A stretch of 64,000 bases of DNA, from the NCBI GenBank assembly GCA_964635545.1, contig CAZWOA010000002.1:20205-84204 (forward strand). The letters are read 5' to 3'. This DNA is from JAGPIS01 sp964635545 (GTDB lineage: Bacteria; Bacteroidota; Bacteroidia; Bacteroidales; Marinilabiliaceae). Below, piece by piece: positions 46,205 to 56,346 of the stretch. A program made the translations under genes and the position numbers. The notes under the pieces were generated by a model that saw nothing but the letters and a program-made list of their open reading frames with translations, did no database searches and was not told where the DNA came from. Within the stretch, counting starts at the first letter, position 1; each line of letters opens with the position of its first letter.

Positions 46205-49200
46205 ATGAAATATTCATATTTAATCCTGTTGGGATTGATGGCTCTCGCACCTGTAGCTAATGCAGAGACTGCCAATGGTGCCGGCCAGATATCGATGATA
46301 CAAGCATCTACCATTACCGTGAAAGGTAAGATTGTGGATGAAAATGGTGAGACTGTGCCTGGTGCAACTATTATACAAAAAGGAACTACCAATGGTGTTA
46401 TAAGTGATATCAATGGTGATTTTACACTGAATATCCCCTCTGATGCTACCATTATTGTCTCTTTTGTGGGATATAAAAACACTGAAGTTGTTGTTGCCGG
46501 TAGAACTGATTTAGGACGAATTCTGCTAGAGTCGGACTCTAAAGAGATTGAACAAGTGGTAGTTGTGGGTTACGGTACGCAGCGTAAAGTCGATCTTACC
46601 GGGTCGGTGGCTATAGTAAATGCCGAGGAAATGAAAAAAGTGTCGCACTCCAATATCTCAACCATGCTTGAAGGTAAAGTATCGGGTGTGCAGATTACTT
46701 CCGACGGACAGCCAGGTGCCGACCCTACGGTGAGAATACGTGGTATTGGTTCGTTTGGTAGCACTGCTCCTCTTTATGTGGTTGATGGTGTGCCTATGGG
46801 AACTACTATTCGCGACTTCTCGCCCAATGATATTGAGACAATCCAGGTGCTTAAAGATGCTTCGGCAGCAGCTATCTATGGTTCTCGTGCAGCCACCGGT
46901 GTGGTTATCATCACTACAAAACAGGGAAAGAAAGAGCAGCCAATGAAGATTGACTATCGCGGATATTATGGTTTCGACCAGGTTGAAAAGAATGTGTACG
47001 ACGTGATGGATTCAAAACAGTACGGTCAGTATATCAATATGGCCTATGGAAATAGTGGTATGGCTGTTCCAAGTGGCTATGATCCTACAAGCGATAAGTA
47101 TCTTTATAATGCCGATGGATCTCCAAAAGTTGATACTAACTGGTTTGATGAGGCTTTCAAAACAGGTGTTCGTCAAAACCACAACATCAACTTCTCGGGT
47201 GGTGGTGCTAACAATACCTATAACGTAGCACTTGACTACTACAGCCAAAAAGGTACAATGTATGGTGCAGGTCCTAATTTCGACCGTTACACGGCTCGTA
47301 TTAACAACACTATGGATGTAAAATTTTTGAAAATCAAAACCAACATTGTGTATAGCCATAGCGACCAGGATAATATGGCGCTTAGTAATGCCAACGAATA
47401 TGTGCAGGGTCTATACGGTGCACAGTACCCCGTAATGGCATCTGTATTGCTTCTGCCTACAACTATTAAGGCTTACGACGAATCAACATGGGTGCTGGAT
47501 GATAAAATTTCGGCTGCTTCGGAATATAGTTACGACTCGTATGGTTATGGAACATACTATGATGATGTTCATGGTGACCTTCGTGTAACCAACGTGCTAT
47601 TAACCAATAAGCTGCTGAAGAGAAATGTTAAAGTTGACCGTATTGTTGCATCCGGTTCGGCTAATGTTAACCTTATTGAGATGATTGGTAAAAAGAGTAC
47701 CAACCACACTTTCGACTATAATTTAAACCTGTCGTACAGTAAAAGTTTTGTGAAGGGATTTACTTTTATTCCATCTTTCATTCAAAGTACAACAAATTAT
47801 TTGTCGAAAAGCAATGAGGTTCTATCTCAAGGCTATACCAACTATAGCGATGCACTTATTGAAAACACTATCACCTACGACGGTAAATTTGGTCTTCACC
47901 ATGTAAATGCGGTTGTAGGTCAAACTTTTGAACGCAACTTATATCATAACCTTAGTGGTAATGGTGTAGGTATGAATGAGCCATACTATCTTCAAATTGG
48001 TAATGCCCTTAAAACATCTGCCGGTACACGCGAGAGTGAGCACGTTATGGCTTCGTATATTGGCCGTGTAAACTACGATTACGATGGTAAATATCTTATA
48101 TCGATTACTGCACGTCGTGACGGTTCCAGCCGACTACCTGTTAATGACCGTTGGGATTGGTTCCCTTCTGTGTCGGCAGGATGGCGTATCGACCGCGAGG
48201 GTTTCTTTACTGTTCCTAAATCGCTTGTTAACCTATTGAAGGTGCGTGGTAGCTATGGTGAACTTGGTAACGTAAATATTCTTGATGATTACCCGTATAT
48301 GGCTGTCATGGCTCGTAATAATTATACTTATAGCTTTGATAATAATAAAGTTATAGGCTCGGCAATATCTGATTATGTGAATACTGCTCTTCGCTGGGAG
48401 AAAAAGAAAACTCTTGACTTTGGTCTTGACCTTGGAATGTTCAATAATCAGTTTGAGTTTACTTTCGACTGGTATAAATCGGTGTCTGAGGATCTTCTTT
48501 ACGCTGTTGCAGTGCCAGCTAACGGAGGTGCTACCAATGGAACGGTAACAATGAATGCTGCCACCATGGAAAACTCCGGTCTTGAGTTCCTGTTTGCATA
48601 TCATAATCGTAAAAATCCTGTTAAGTTCGATATCTCTGCCAACTTTTCTACCCTTCAGAATAAGGTAACTAAGCTTGGTGTTTCTGGCGAACCCCGCACC
48701 GATGGATATTCGCGTACAGAAGTAGGTCGTGAAGTGGGATCATTCTACGGATATGTATTCGAAGGTGTATTCCAATCTCAAGACCAGATCGATAATCGTG
48801 TGAACTCAGAGGGTAATTATGTGCGCCAGGATGGTGCCCAACCGGGTGATGCTGCGTATGCCGACCTTAACAATGACGGTAAAATTACTGAGGCTGACCA
48901 GAAATTCCTTGGAAGCGGACTTCCTAAAGTTCATTACGGACTTAACCTGCGTGCCGAGTGGAAAGGTTTTGACCTTAGCGTGTCAACCTATGGTGCTGCC
49001 GGATTTAAAGCAGTTGACTTTGTGGATGTTGCTCTTCGTGGATCGTATGGTTCACTCAACAAGAGTGTTGAGATGCTAAATGCCTGGACACCTACCAATA
49101 CCAATACCAATATACCGCGTGTTGCTTATAAATCAACAGGTTCTATAACCAACGATATGTTTAGCCAGCGATTCCTGCAAAATGCTTCATACCTGAAGAT

Positions 49201-49417
49201 TGCCAATATCGAGTTTGGTTATAACTTCCCCGATCAGTGGTTTAATGGTGTTATTAACGGAGTTAGACTCTATGCATCGGCTCAGAACGTAACAACCTTC
49301 TCGAAATATAAAGGTTACAACGTTGACTTTGCAGGAGGCACCTTTACTCCGGGATTCAACTATTGTTCGTATCCAACTCCGCGAACCATTATGTTCGGAG
49401 TAAATATGTCATTCTAA
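46205..49417 (+). CDS. SusC-like TonB-dependent outer-membrane transporter (PUL2)
   Basis: A 1070-residue protein: signal peptide (APVANAE), carboxypeptidase-regulatory-like domain (about 38-110: VKGKIVDENGETVPGATI), TonB box region (QVVVVGYGTQRK), plug (LEGKVSGVQIT ... IRGIGSFGSTAPLYVVDG ... AAAIYGSRAATGVVIITT), and barrel ending MFGVNMSF. Imports arabino-oligosaccharides with the SusD that follows by 29 bp. Confidence 0.95.
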   Translation: MKYSYLILLGLMALAPVANAETANGAGQISMIQASTITVKGKIVDENGETVPGATIIQKGTTNGVISDINGDFTLNIPSDATIIVSFVGYKNTEVVVAGRTDLGRILLESDSKEIEQVVVVGYGTQRKVDLTGSVAIVNAEEMKKVSHSNISTMLEGKVSGVQITSDGQPGADPTVRIRGIGSFGSTAPLYVVDGVPMGTTIRDFSPNDIETIQVLKDASAAAIYGSRAATGVVIITTKQGKKEQPMKIDYRGYYGFDQVEKNVYDVMDSKQYGQYINMAYGNSGMAVPSGYDPTSDKYLYNADGSPKVDTNWFDEAFKTGVRQNHNINFSGGGANNTYNVALDYYSQKGTMYGAGPNFDRYTARINNTMDVKFLKIKTNIVYSHSDQDNMALSNANEYVQGLYGAQYPVMASVLLLPTTIKAYDESTWVLDDKISAASEYSYDSYGYGTYYDDVHGDLRVTNVLLTNKLLKRNVKVDRIVASGSANVNLIEMIGKKSTNHTFDYNLNLSYSKSFVKGFTFIPSFIQSTTNYLSKSNEVLSQGYTNYSDALIENTITYDGKFGLHHVNAVVGQTFERNLYHNLSGNGVGMNEPYYLQIGNALKTSAGTRESEHVMASYIGRVNYDYDGKYLISITARRDGSSRLPVNDRWDWFPSVSAGWRIDREGFFTVPKSLVNLLKVRGSYGELGNVNILDDYPYMAVMARNNYTYSFDNNKVIGSAISDYVNTALRWEKKKTLDFGLDLGMFNNQFEFTFDWYKSVSEDLLYAVAVPANGGATNGTVTMNAATMENSGLEFLFAYHNRKNPVKFDISANFSTLQNKVTKLGVSGEPRTDGYSRTEVGREVGSFYGYVFEGVFQSQDQIDNRVNSEGNYVRQDGAQPGDAAYADLNNDGKITEADQKFLGSGLPKVHYGLNLRAEWKGFDLSVSTYGAAGFKAVDFVDVALRGSYGSLNKSVEMLNAWTPTNTNTNIPRVAYKSTGSITNDMFSQRFLQNASYLKIANIEFGYNFPDQWFNGVINGVRLYASAQNVTTFSKYKGYNVDFAGGTFTPGFNYCSYPTPRTIMFGVNMSF

Positions 49418-49446
49418 AATAATAATCTGTTATATAAGCTATCATT

Positions 49447-51243
49447 ATGAAAAGATTAAATATATTTCTTGCAATGTTGGTGCTTATTGTAGGCTTGTCA
49501 TCCTGCAATGATGAACTAAATGTAAAGAATCCCAATAATCAGACAACTTTCGATTTTGGTAATTCCGAATCCGACCTTCAGGAAGCTATAATTGCTTGCT
49601 ATAACCGTATCCGTCTTGAAGGAACCTTTGCCCGTGTGGGTTATACCCTCGATGCCGTGCGTGGCGATGAGGTGTGGAACTCTTCACAACAGTGGTACCT
49701 CGAATATGATAACCTTAACTCTCCGGGTACCATAGGTATTGGTGATGAGTACCCATGGCGCGATAACTACCACGTGGTGAACCGTACTAACTTTGTGCTG
49801 TCGAAAGTTGGTGGTGTTAAGATGAGTGATGAGGTGCGCAATCAGATTGAAGGACAGGCTCTGTTCCTTCGTTCGCTAGCCTACTATTCGCTTGCAACTT
49901 ACTATCAAACAGTGCCTTTGATTACCGATTATGCTTCATACTCTAATATCAACACCATGTATGCATCCAATAATACTCAGGATGAGGTGCTTGACCAGAT
50001 AGAGATTGACCTTACAAGAGCTATGCAGATATTGCCTTCACGCGATAAAGGCGGTGAGTGGGCAAAAGGCCGTGCTACTTGTGGTGCTGCTGCCGGATAT
50101 CTTGCCCGTACTCTTATGTTCCGTCATAAGTTTAGTGAGGCATACACAGTTCTTAAAGATATTATTGACGGTAAATATGGCCATTATGAGCTTACAGCCG
50201 ATTATGGCGATAACTTCAGGGAAGGTTCAGCCTATGAGAATAATGTTGAGAGCTTGTTCGAAGTGCAATATATGAACTATGGTACCGGCGGTACTGATGA
50301 AGAGTGGACTCCTGTAAACATAAGCTCAGAGGCAACTCAAGGTCACGCTGTTGAGAGTAACTACGGATCGCAGGAGCTTGGTAGCTGGGGCGATTTAGCC
50401 GGTGCACCATGGTTATACAATCTCTTCAGAAAAGAGAATAGTACCGATGGTCGTCTTGATCCCCGTCTGTACTGGACTTTAGTAACTTACGAGCCAGAAT
50501 ATAGCAACTATACCGATCAGAAAACTGCTGCTTATCCAGGTGGCGATCCTCGTAGCAATGTTGTTTATCAGCAGGAGATAACTAAAACTCCTCTTTCCAA
50601 CAATTCGCAAGGTGGTATATCTATAGCTAAATTTACCAATGCACGTAATAATATCTATAGTACGATTACTAACGGCTTGCACTGTGGTGTTAACCTAAGG
50701 CTTATGCGTTATAGCGATGTTCTTCTACGTGCTGCCGAGTGCGAAAACGAGATTAACGGTCCTACACAAAAAGCTATCGACTATATCAATATTGTGCGTC
50801 GTCGTGTAGCACTTAAAGATCTTAATGTTGCTGATTTCCCCTCTGCTGATGCTCTGTTTGAGCAAATAGCAAACGTGGAGCGTCCTAAAGAGTTTGGATG
50901 TGAAAACGGTCGCGGTATCGACCTGCTTCGTTGGGGATTTTTCTACGACGAAGGCCGATTGGCGCAGCTTGTTGAGCATGCTACTTACCTTAAAAAGGAG
51001 ATTAAAGTAGAAGATGAAAATGGTGATTTAAAAACTGTACAGGTAGATCCTACGTCTGTTCCTACTGCTGAAACAACTGCCGGATCATCTTATCAGCACT
51101 ACTATAAGGGTCATGAATATTTCCCAATATTCCAGGGAACCCTAAACGCAAACCCAAATCTAACCGGTAACTCAGCCAATAAAAGTGAGGATAATGGAGC
51201 TGCTTTCCGTGCAAAATGGAATGTTCGCCCTGTTGTGAAGTAA
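49447..51243 (+). CDS. SusD-like glycan-binding lipoprotein (PUL2)
   Basis: A 598-residue RagB/SusD-family lipoprotein; lipid Cys in GLSSCNDELNVKN with the acidic surface signal NDE. Motifs of the family: IEGQALFLRSLAYYSLATYY, LMRYSDVLLRAAECENE and ENGRGIDLLRWG. It caps the SusC barrel and binds arabinan oligomers. The stretch SSQQWYLEYDNLNSP near residue 80 may belong to the binding face; this is a guess. Confidence 0.95.
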   Translation: MKRLNIFLAMLVLIVGLSSCNDELNVKNPNNQTTFDFGNSESDLQEAIIACYNRIRLEGTFARVGYTLDAVRGDEVWNSSQQWYLEYDNLNSPGTIGIGDEYPWRDNYHVVNRTNFVLSKVGGVKMSDEVRNQIEGQALFLRSLAYYSLATYYQTVPLITDYASYSNINTMYASNNTQDEVLDQIEIDLTRAMQILPSRDKGGEWAKGRATCGAAAGYLARTLMFRHKFSEAYTVLKDIIDGKYGHYELTADYGDNFREGSAYENNVESLFEVQYMNYGTGGTDEEWTPVNISSEATQGHAVESNYGSQELGSWGDLAGAPWLYNLFRKENSTDGRLDPRLYWTLVTYEPEYSNYTDQKTAAYPGGDPRSNVVYQQEITKTPLSNNSQGGISIAKFTNARNNIYSTITNGLHCGVNLRLMRYSDVLLRAAECENEINGPTQKAIDYINIVRRRVALKDLNVADFPSADALFEQIANVERPKEFGCENGRGIDLLRWGFFYDEGRLAQLVEHATYLKKEIKVEDENGDLKTVQVDPTSVPTAETTAGSSYQHYYKGHEYFPIFQGTLNANPNLTGNSANKSEDNGAAFRAKWNVRPVVK

Positions 51244-51262
51244 TGAAACTTAAAATTCAAAT

Positions 51263-51299
51263 CTCTCCTGCCAATGTGTGTTTTATATTGGCAGGAGAG
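51263..51299 (+). terminator. Strong hairpin between susD and the surface GH43 gene (possible attenuator)
   Basis: CTCTCCTGCCAAT at 51263-51275 pairs perfectly with ATTGGCAGGAGAG at 51287-51299, followed by GTTTAAAC. It occupies the same position as the hairpin after the PUL1 susD gene. Confidence 0.7.
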
Positions 51300-51320
51300 G
51301 TTTAAACTAAATTTTTACAG

Positions 51321-52994
51321 ATGAAAATTAAAGACTTATTGAGATTGTCGCTTAGCTTGATTGCAGTGTCTATGGTGGGATGTAATGATGATTTTGCAGA
51401 TCCTACAGGCATTGTAACCAAAGATCCTGACCCTACCGCCAATTTTGAAATTCCGTCATATGCCGACGATTATTCATCAATATCATCGTGGGCTAACGTG
51501 AGTAGATGGAATCTTGCCAATGTGCACGACCCCTCGGTAGCCTATTTCGATGGGTATTATTATATGTATGGCACCGATGCTTCCTATGGTAATGCACATG
51601 CCGGACATGGCCATTTCCAGGGAAAACGCTCAAAAGATCTTGTGAACTGGAACTGGATAAGTGGTCCTTTCTCTACTGCTCCGGAATGGGTTGCCGATTC
51701 GCTTAATGCTATTCGTGGACGCATGAGTCTTCCTGCTATTGAAAAAGCTGACATATCCTACGGGTACTGGGCGCCTGTAGTTCGTAAGGTTAAAGTGGGC
51801 GGTAAGGATATCCTTCGTATGTATTACTGTGTTATTATAGATAATTACATCAAAACAGGTAAGCCTGCCACTGCTGCCAATTTCGATAATAGCTGGGGTG
51901 AGCGTGCGTTTATAGGTATGTGCGAATCTTCCGATCCTGCCGGTGCTGTGTGGGTTGATAAAGGTTACGTTACCTGCTCATCATCCGACCGTGGTTTGAA
52001 TTATAACCGCACCAGCCTTTCCAACTGGGATGCTTATTTTTACTACAATGCTATCGACCCTACATATATTGTTACGCCCGAAGGCTTGCACTATCTTATT
52101 TATGGATCGTGGCATAGTGGTTTTGCACTTATGCAGGTTGATGCCGAAACCGGGAAACCTGTTGATGAACTTGGTGAGCCATATGCAGATAATGCCGCTG
52201 AACTTACTGCCCGTTACGGTATAAGAATTGGAACTCGCAGTAGTACATCCCGCTGGCAGGGAAGTGAGGCGCCCGAGATTATTTATAAAGATGGATATTA
52301 CTATCTGTTTATGGCCTATGATGGTCTTGATGTGCCATACAACACCCGCGTGGTGAGAAGTGAGAACATTGATGGTCCATACAAGGATATCACCGGACGT
52401 AATTTTACTAACGGAAATGGTGATTGTTACCCTATCGTTACACATCCCTATAAATTTAACAATAGCGATGGATGGGTAGGTATTGCACACTGTGCTATCT
52501 TCAAAAAAGAGAATACTGATGAGTGGTTCTATATGTCGCAGGGAAGACTTCCTGAAGGAGTGAATGGTAACGCATACTCTAATGCATTGATGATGGGGCA
52601 TGTACGCCGTATTGTGTGGTGTCCTGCATCAGCAGCCGAGCCCGATAATCTATGGCCTATTGCACTGCCCGAGCGCTATGCTGCCGTGCCCGATTATGGT
52701 GCCATCACTAAGGATTCACTTGTAGGAACCTGGGAACATATCAATTTGAAATACAATTATGGCAAACAAAATACGGCTACAGATCTCACCCTTAAAGCCG
52801 ACGGTACTATGAGCGGTGCGCTCACCGGAAGCTGGAGCTACGATGCTAATAAGAAACAACTTAAGCTTGGTGATGTGATTGTGTGCGTTGAGCGTGAAGT
52901 AGATTGGGAGGCCAGCCCGCGCCACGTAACTTTTGTGTATGCCGGAACTGAGAAAAATCTTAACGCAACCTATTGGGGTAAGATGAAAAAATGA
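51321..52994 (+). CDS. GH43 endo-arabinanase-like surface lipoprotein
   Basis: A 557-residue lipoprotein. Lipid Cys in SMVGCNDDFADP is followed by NDD, an acidic surface-export signal, so it probably faces outward. GH43 triad: Asp70 in NVHDPS, Asp246 in NAIDPTY, Glu316 in GSEAPEI. A C-terminal beta domain (about 465-557; LVGTWEHINLKYN ... NATYWGKMKK) matches the one in the GH43 at 42114. It follows the SusD hairpin and is the likely enzyme that makes arabinan fragments at the surface. Confidence 0.88.
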   Translation: MKIKDLLRLSLSLIAVSMVGCNDDFADPTGIVTKDPDPTANFEIPSYADDYSSISSWANVSRWNLANVHDPSVAYFDGYYYMYGTDASYGNAHAGHGHFQGKRSKDLVNWNWISGPFSTAPEWVADSLNAIRGRMSLPAIEKADISYGYWAPVVRKVKVGGKDILRMYYCVIIDNYIKTGKPATAANFDNSWGERAFIGMCESSDPAGAVWVDKGYVTCSSSDRGLNYNRTSLSNWDAYFYYNAIDPTYIVTPEGLHYLIYGSWHSGFALMQVDAETGKPVDELGEPYADNAAELTARYGIRIGTRSSTSRWQGSEAPEIIYKDGYYYLFMAYDGLDVPYNTRVVRSENIDGPYKDITGRNFTNGNGDCYPIVTHPYKFNNSDGWVGIAHCAIFKKENTDEWFYMSQGRLPEGVNGNAYSNALMMGHVRRIVWCPASAAEPDNLWPIALPERYAAVPDYGAITKDSLVGTWEHINLKYNYGKQNTATDLTLKADGTMSGALTGSWSYDANKKQLKLGDVIVCVEREVDWEASPRHVTFVYAGTEKNLNATYWGKMKK

Positions 52995-53148
52995 GTTTTT
53001 GTTGAGTAAATGTTTGAGTTAGTTGAAGATGGGGCTGTTCGATTCGTTGAATGGCCTCTCTTTCTTTAAACCACAACTTGTCCTGATATGCCGGGGTAGA
53101 TGTGGGTATGGCTCGCGATTAGTTAAGATATGTTTTGAAATATAAATT

Positions 53149-53174
53149 AATAAGTGTGTAATTATACACTTATT
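53149..53174 (+). promoter_or_regulatory. Probable AraR operator upstream of the GH51 gene
   Basis: A near-perfect 26-bp inverted repeat with arms AATAAGTGT and ACACTTATT around an 8-bp AT-rich centre. It ends 3 bp before a -7-like TATATTGC (53178-53185), so binding would block RNA polymerase. A related palindrome precedes araD. The upstream stretch 52995-53148 has no gene; a weak GGGGC/GCCTC hairpin near 53030-53065 may end the PUL2 transcript. Confidence 0.7.
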
Positions 53175-53230
53175 TTGTATATTGCATCTGTTTTGTGGTA
53201 GTTGAATGTTAATAATAAATCATTTTAAAT

Positions 53231-55210
53231 ATGAAGAAAATAGTATCTAAAACTTTAGCAATGGCAATGTTGGCCGGACTTGGACACTCTGCTATAGCTC
53301 AGCAGACCTACGATTTTACGTTGGATGCCAAGAAAATAGGAGCTCCTATTCAGTCAACCATGTATGGTCTGTTCTTCGAGGATATAAACTTTGGTGCCGA
53401 TGGCGGCCTTTATGCCGAATTGGTGAAAAACCGTTCGTTCGATTTTCCTCAGAATCTTATGGGCTGGAATACTTTTGGAAAGGTAGAGGTGAGTAAAGAG
53501 AATCCTCCTTTCGATCAGAATCCTACCTACCTTATCCTCTCTAATGCAGGTCATGCCCATAAACATACCGGAATCGAGAATGAGGGTTTCCGCGGAATGG
53601 GTTTCAAAGAGGGTGCCGAATATCGTTTCTCGGTATGGGGCAAAAAAGTAAGTGGTAACGGAGCACAGAAAATAAGAGTGGAACTTATCAATTCTCGCAA
53701 TGATGTGGTTGGTAGCCAGGTTGTTAGTGTTGATGGTGATAAGTGGAGCAAACATTCTGTTTTTCTTACTTCAAAAGTTACTGATGCTCAAGGCCGTTTG
53801 AGAATATTTTTCGAGGGCGATGGTGCTATTGCTGTTGATCACGTGTCGTTATTCCCGCAAAATACCTTCAAAGGCCGTGAAAATGGTATGAGAAGAGATC
53901 TTGCACAAGCACTTGTGGACATCAAACCCGGCATTTTCCGTTTCCCCGGAGGTTGTATTGTTGAAGGAACCGACCTTGATACCCGTTACGACTGGAAAAA
54001 AACTGTAGGACCGGTTGAGAATAGGCCTATTAATGAGAACAGATGGCATTATACTTTCCCGCACCGTTTCTTCCCCGACTATTTCCAGAGCTACGGAATA
54101 GGATTTTATGAGTATTTCCTTCTTTCGGAGGATATGGGAGCCGAGCCACTTCCGGTTGTGAGCGTTGGTCTTGCCTGCCAGTACCAGAATGATGGCGAGC
54201 ATTGTCATGTGCCTGTGGGTGAGCTTGATTCATATATTCAGGATGCACTCGACCTTATTGAGTTTGCCAATGGTCCTGTATCATCTAAATGGGGTAAATT
54301 GCGTGCCGATATGGGGCACCCCGATTCGTTTAACCTGAAATTTATCGGTATAGGCAATGAGCAGTGGGGTAAGGAGTATCCCGAGCGTCTTGAGCCTTTC
54401 GTGAAAGCTATCCGTGCCAAATATCCGAATATAAAAATTATTGGTAGCTCCGGACCATCAGCCGATGGCGAGCAGTTCGACTACCTGTGGCCCGAGATGA
54501 AACGCCTGAAAGTGGATCTTGTGGATGAGCACTACTATAAAGAGCCCGATTGGTTCTTTGCCAATGCTGCACGTTACGATAAGTATGACCGCAAAGGCCC
54601 TGCTGTGTTTGCAGGCGAGTATGCATCGCACGATTACTCTACCGGAAAGCAAAATAACTTCCTGTCGGCACTATCCGAAGCAGCCTTTATGACCGGCCTT
54701 GAGCGTAACGCCGACATAGTGCACATGTGTACCTACGCACCTCTGTTTGCTCATGTTGACGGATGGCAGTGGAATCCTGATATGATTTGGTTTGATAACC
54801 TTCGCATGATGAAAACTCCCAATTACTATATTCAGCAGATATATGCAAAGAATAAGGGAACCAATGTGTTGAATCTTAGTTGGTCGAAAACCAAAAAAGC
54901 TATCACCGGTCAGGATAACCTCTATGCATCAGCCGTTTACGACTCTGCCGAGAAATGTTATATCATTAAAGTTGCCAATACATCTAAAGAGGCTAAGAGT
55001 GTGAAAATAAGCATTAATGGCGTTAAAAAAGGAGCCGTGCTAACCATTGGCGATTGCTTGGTTATGCAAAATAACGAACTGAAAGCTATCAATACACTCG
55101 ATAATCCTGATGCTATTGTGCCGCAAGAAACATCTGCAACTATAAATGGAAATGTTTTAACGGCTACAGTTAATCAGCAGTCATTCAGCGTGTTTAAGGT
55201 TAAGTTCTAA
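53231..55210 (+). CDS. GH51 alpha-L-arabinofuranosidase with CBM4_9-like insert
   Basis: A 659-residue exported enzyme (signal peptide GHSAIAQQ). N-terminal strand pattern MYGLFFEDINFGADGG, a CBM4_9-like module (about 70-210), catalytic barrel with RFPGGCIVEG, acid/base Glu377 in IGNEQWG and nucleophile Glu433 in VDEHYY, then a C-terminal beta domain. It is the single-purpose counterpart of the two-domain GH51 at 29021. Its own promoter carries the AraR-type palindrome, so it seems to respond to arabinose rather than only to the hybrid regulator. Confidence 0.92.
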   Translation: MKKIVSKTLAMAMLAGLGHSAIAQQTYDFTLDAKKIGAPIQSTMYGLFFEDINFGADGGLYAELVKNRSFDFPQNLMGWNTFGKVEVSKENPPFDQNPTYLILSNAGHAHKHTGIENEGFRGMGFKEGAEYRFSVWGKKVSGNGAQKIRVELINSRNDVVGSQVVSVDGDKWSKHSVFLTSKVTDAQGRLRIFFEGDGAIAVDHVSLFPQNTFKGRENGMRRDLAQALVDIKPGIFRFPGGCIVEGTDLDTRYDWKKTVGPVENRPINENRWHYTFPHRFFPDYFQSYGIGFYEYFLLSEDMGAEPLPVVSVGLACQYQNDGEHCHVPVGELDSYIQDALDLIEFANGPVSSKWGKLRADMGHPDSFNLKFIGIGNEQWGKEYPERLEPFVKAIRAKYPNIKIIGSSGPSADGEQFDYLWPEMKRLKVDLVDEHYYKEPDWFFANAARYDKYDRKGPAVFAGEYASHDYSTGKQNNFLSALSEAAFMTGLERNADIVHMCTYAPLFAHVDGWQWNPDMIWFDNLRMMKTPNYYIQQIYAKNKGTNVLNLSWSKTKKAITGQDNLYASAVYDSAEKCYIIKVANTSKEAKSVKISINGVKKGAVLTIGDCLVMQNNELKAINTLDNPDAIVPQETSATINGNVLTATVNQQSFSVFKVKF

Positions 55211-55227
55211 GCTTTTTTCTGAAATGA

Positions 55228-55390
55228 AGCTATTATGATAAAGAGGTAGCTGTATTGATACCATCGGGCAGCGAAACAGATGTTTTGAAATCTTTTGTAG
55301 TAGAAATTCCACAATAAGAGATTGTCAAGGACGAATTTGTGGTTAAGTTTGCACTCAAAGATTCGGAACGTACTGTGCGCATATCAGTAG
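55228..55390 (+). pseudogene. Possible remnant of a glycoside hydrolase (GH2-like C-terminal piece)
   Basis: One frame reads YYDKEVAVLIPSGSETD, VLKSFVVEIPQ, stop, then EIVKDEFVVKFALKDSER. The pattern of a beta-sandwich strand, a KSFVVEIP strand and FVVKFALKD resembles the domain after the barrel in GH2 beta-galactosidases. A stop at 55305-55307 and the lack of a start make it non-functional. The assignment is weak. The rest of 55391-55570 holds only an imperfect CCCCTAA/TTAGGGG inverted repeat (about 55448-55503). Confidence 0.3.
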
Positions 55391-55570
55391 TCCGACTCTT
55401 GAAAGTGAGGTGAAGAAAAAGAAATATTGTCGTATTTTCTACCCTTCACCCCTAAAGGAGGATAAGAAGTTATTGAAAGTCTCTTTTAAGGGATTAGGGG
55501 GTAAATGAAGGTAGCTTGAAGGTTTAATGACTTAATTGTCAGTTGTTATTTATGTTTTAATTGGTTGCTA

Positions 55571-56263
55571 ATGACATCGTTGTATTATTCGGGAGAAGAG
55601 AAGTTTCATGTTTCTGTCGATTGCATTATTTTAGGTTTTAAAGAAGGTAAACTCTACCTTCTTGTTTCCAAACGTAAGTTTGAGCCGTTGCTGGGTAGCG
55701 ACACTCTTATGGGAGGTTTCCTGCGTTCCAACGAGAGTATTGTTGAGGCGGTGGAGCGTGTTGTGCATGAATATACCGGTATCCCCAACGTGTTTATGGA
55801 GCAGGTGGGTGCCTATGGCGATATCAACCGTGACACCGGAGAGCGGGTTATTTCGGTTGCTTACTATGCGCTTATCGATATTGAGCTTTTCAACGATGAC
55901 CTGTGCAAAAAGCATAATGCCCGTTGGGAAGATGTGTATAATGCAAATTTGCTTGTGTTCGACCACAATAAAATGCTCGATGACACTATTAAAATACTTC
56001 GTCGTAAAGCATCCGTTCAGCCGCTAGGGTTTAACCTGCTGCCCGAGAAGTTTACCCTACCCCAACTTCAATCTATGTATGAGGCAATTTATAATACCGA
56101 AATGGATAAACGTAACTTTAGAAAGAAGATTCTTGATATGGATATCCTTGAAAAACAAGAGGATAAAGACAAGTCAAGCTCCAAAAGAGGTGCCTTTTAC
56201 TATAAATTCAATAAAGAAAAGTACGATTTACTGCTAGAAAGAGGATATTACTTCTCATTGTAA
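55571..56263 (+). CDS. araR: Nudix-domain winged-helix regulator of arabinose use (AraR type)
   Basis: The ATG at 55571 is preferred over a TTG two codons earlier; 230 residues. The N-terminal half is a Nudix fold, but the Nudix box has decayed: GX5E and the following Arg are kept (GGFLRSNE ... ERVVHEYTGI), while the REUxEE glutamates become Val and Tyr, so hydrolysis is unlikely and the pocket probably binds an effector. The C-terminal half (about 145-230: LLPEKFTLPQLQSMYEAIYN, KRNFRKKIL) is the winged helix of the NrtR family. Bacteroidetes AraR proteins of this build repress arabinose genes until L-arabinose binds. Its place before araD and the nearby palindromes support this. Confidence 0.87.
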   Translation: MTSLYYSGEEKFHVSVDCIILGFKEGKLYLLVSKRKFEPLLGSDTLMGGFLRSNESIVEAVERVVHEYTGIPNVFMEQVGAYGDINRDTGERVISVAYYALIDIELFNDDLCKKHNARWEDVYNANLLVFDHNKMLDDTIKILRRKASVQPLGFNLLPEKFTLPQLQSMYEAIYNTEMDKRNFRKKILDMDILEKQEDKDKSSSKRGAFYYKFNKEKYDLLLERGYYFSL

Positions 56264-56283
56264 TAGTTGTATAAGTTGTTGAT

Positions 56284-56319
56284 AAAGAGGTTGGTGTAGT
56301 TTGCATTAACCTCTTTTTT
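56284..56319 (+). terminator. Terminator after araR
   Basis: AAAGAGGTT at 56284-56292 pairs with AACCTCTTT at 56308-56316 and is followed by T residues. It separates araR from the araD promoter. Confidence 0.82.
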
Positions 56320-56346
56320 GGTTTTATTAAACAAAATTAACCAAAA

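Noticed and set aside
55565..55571. TTG start two codons upstream of araR
   Set aside because: The ATG is close by and the extra residues carry no conserved feature.
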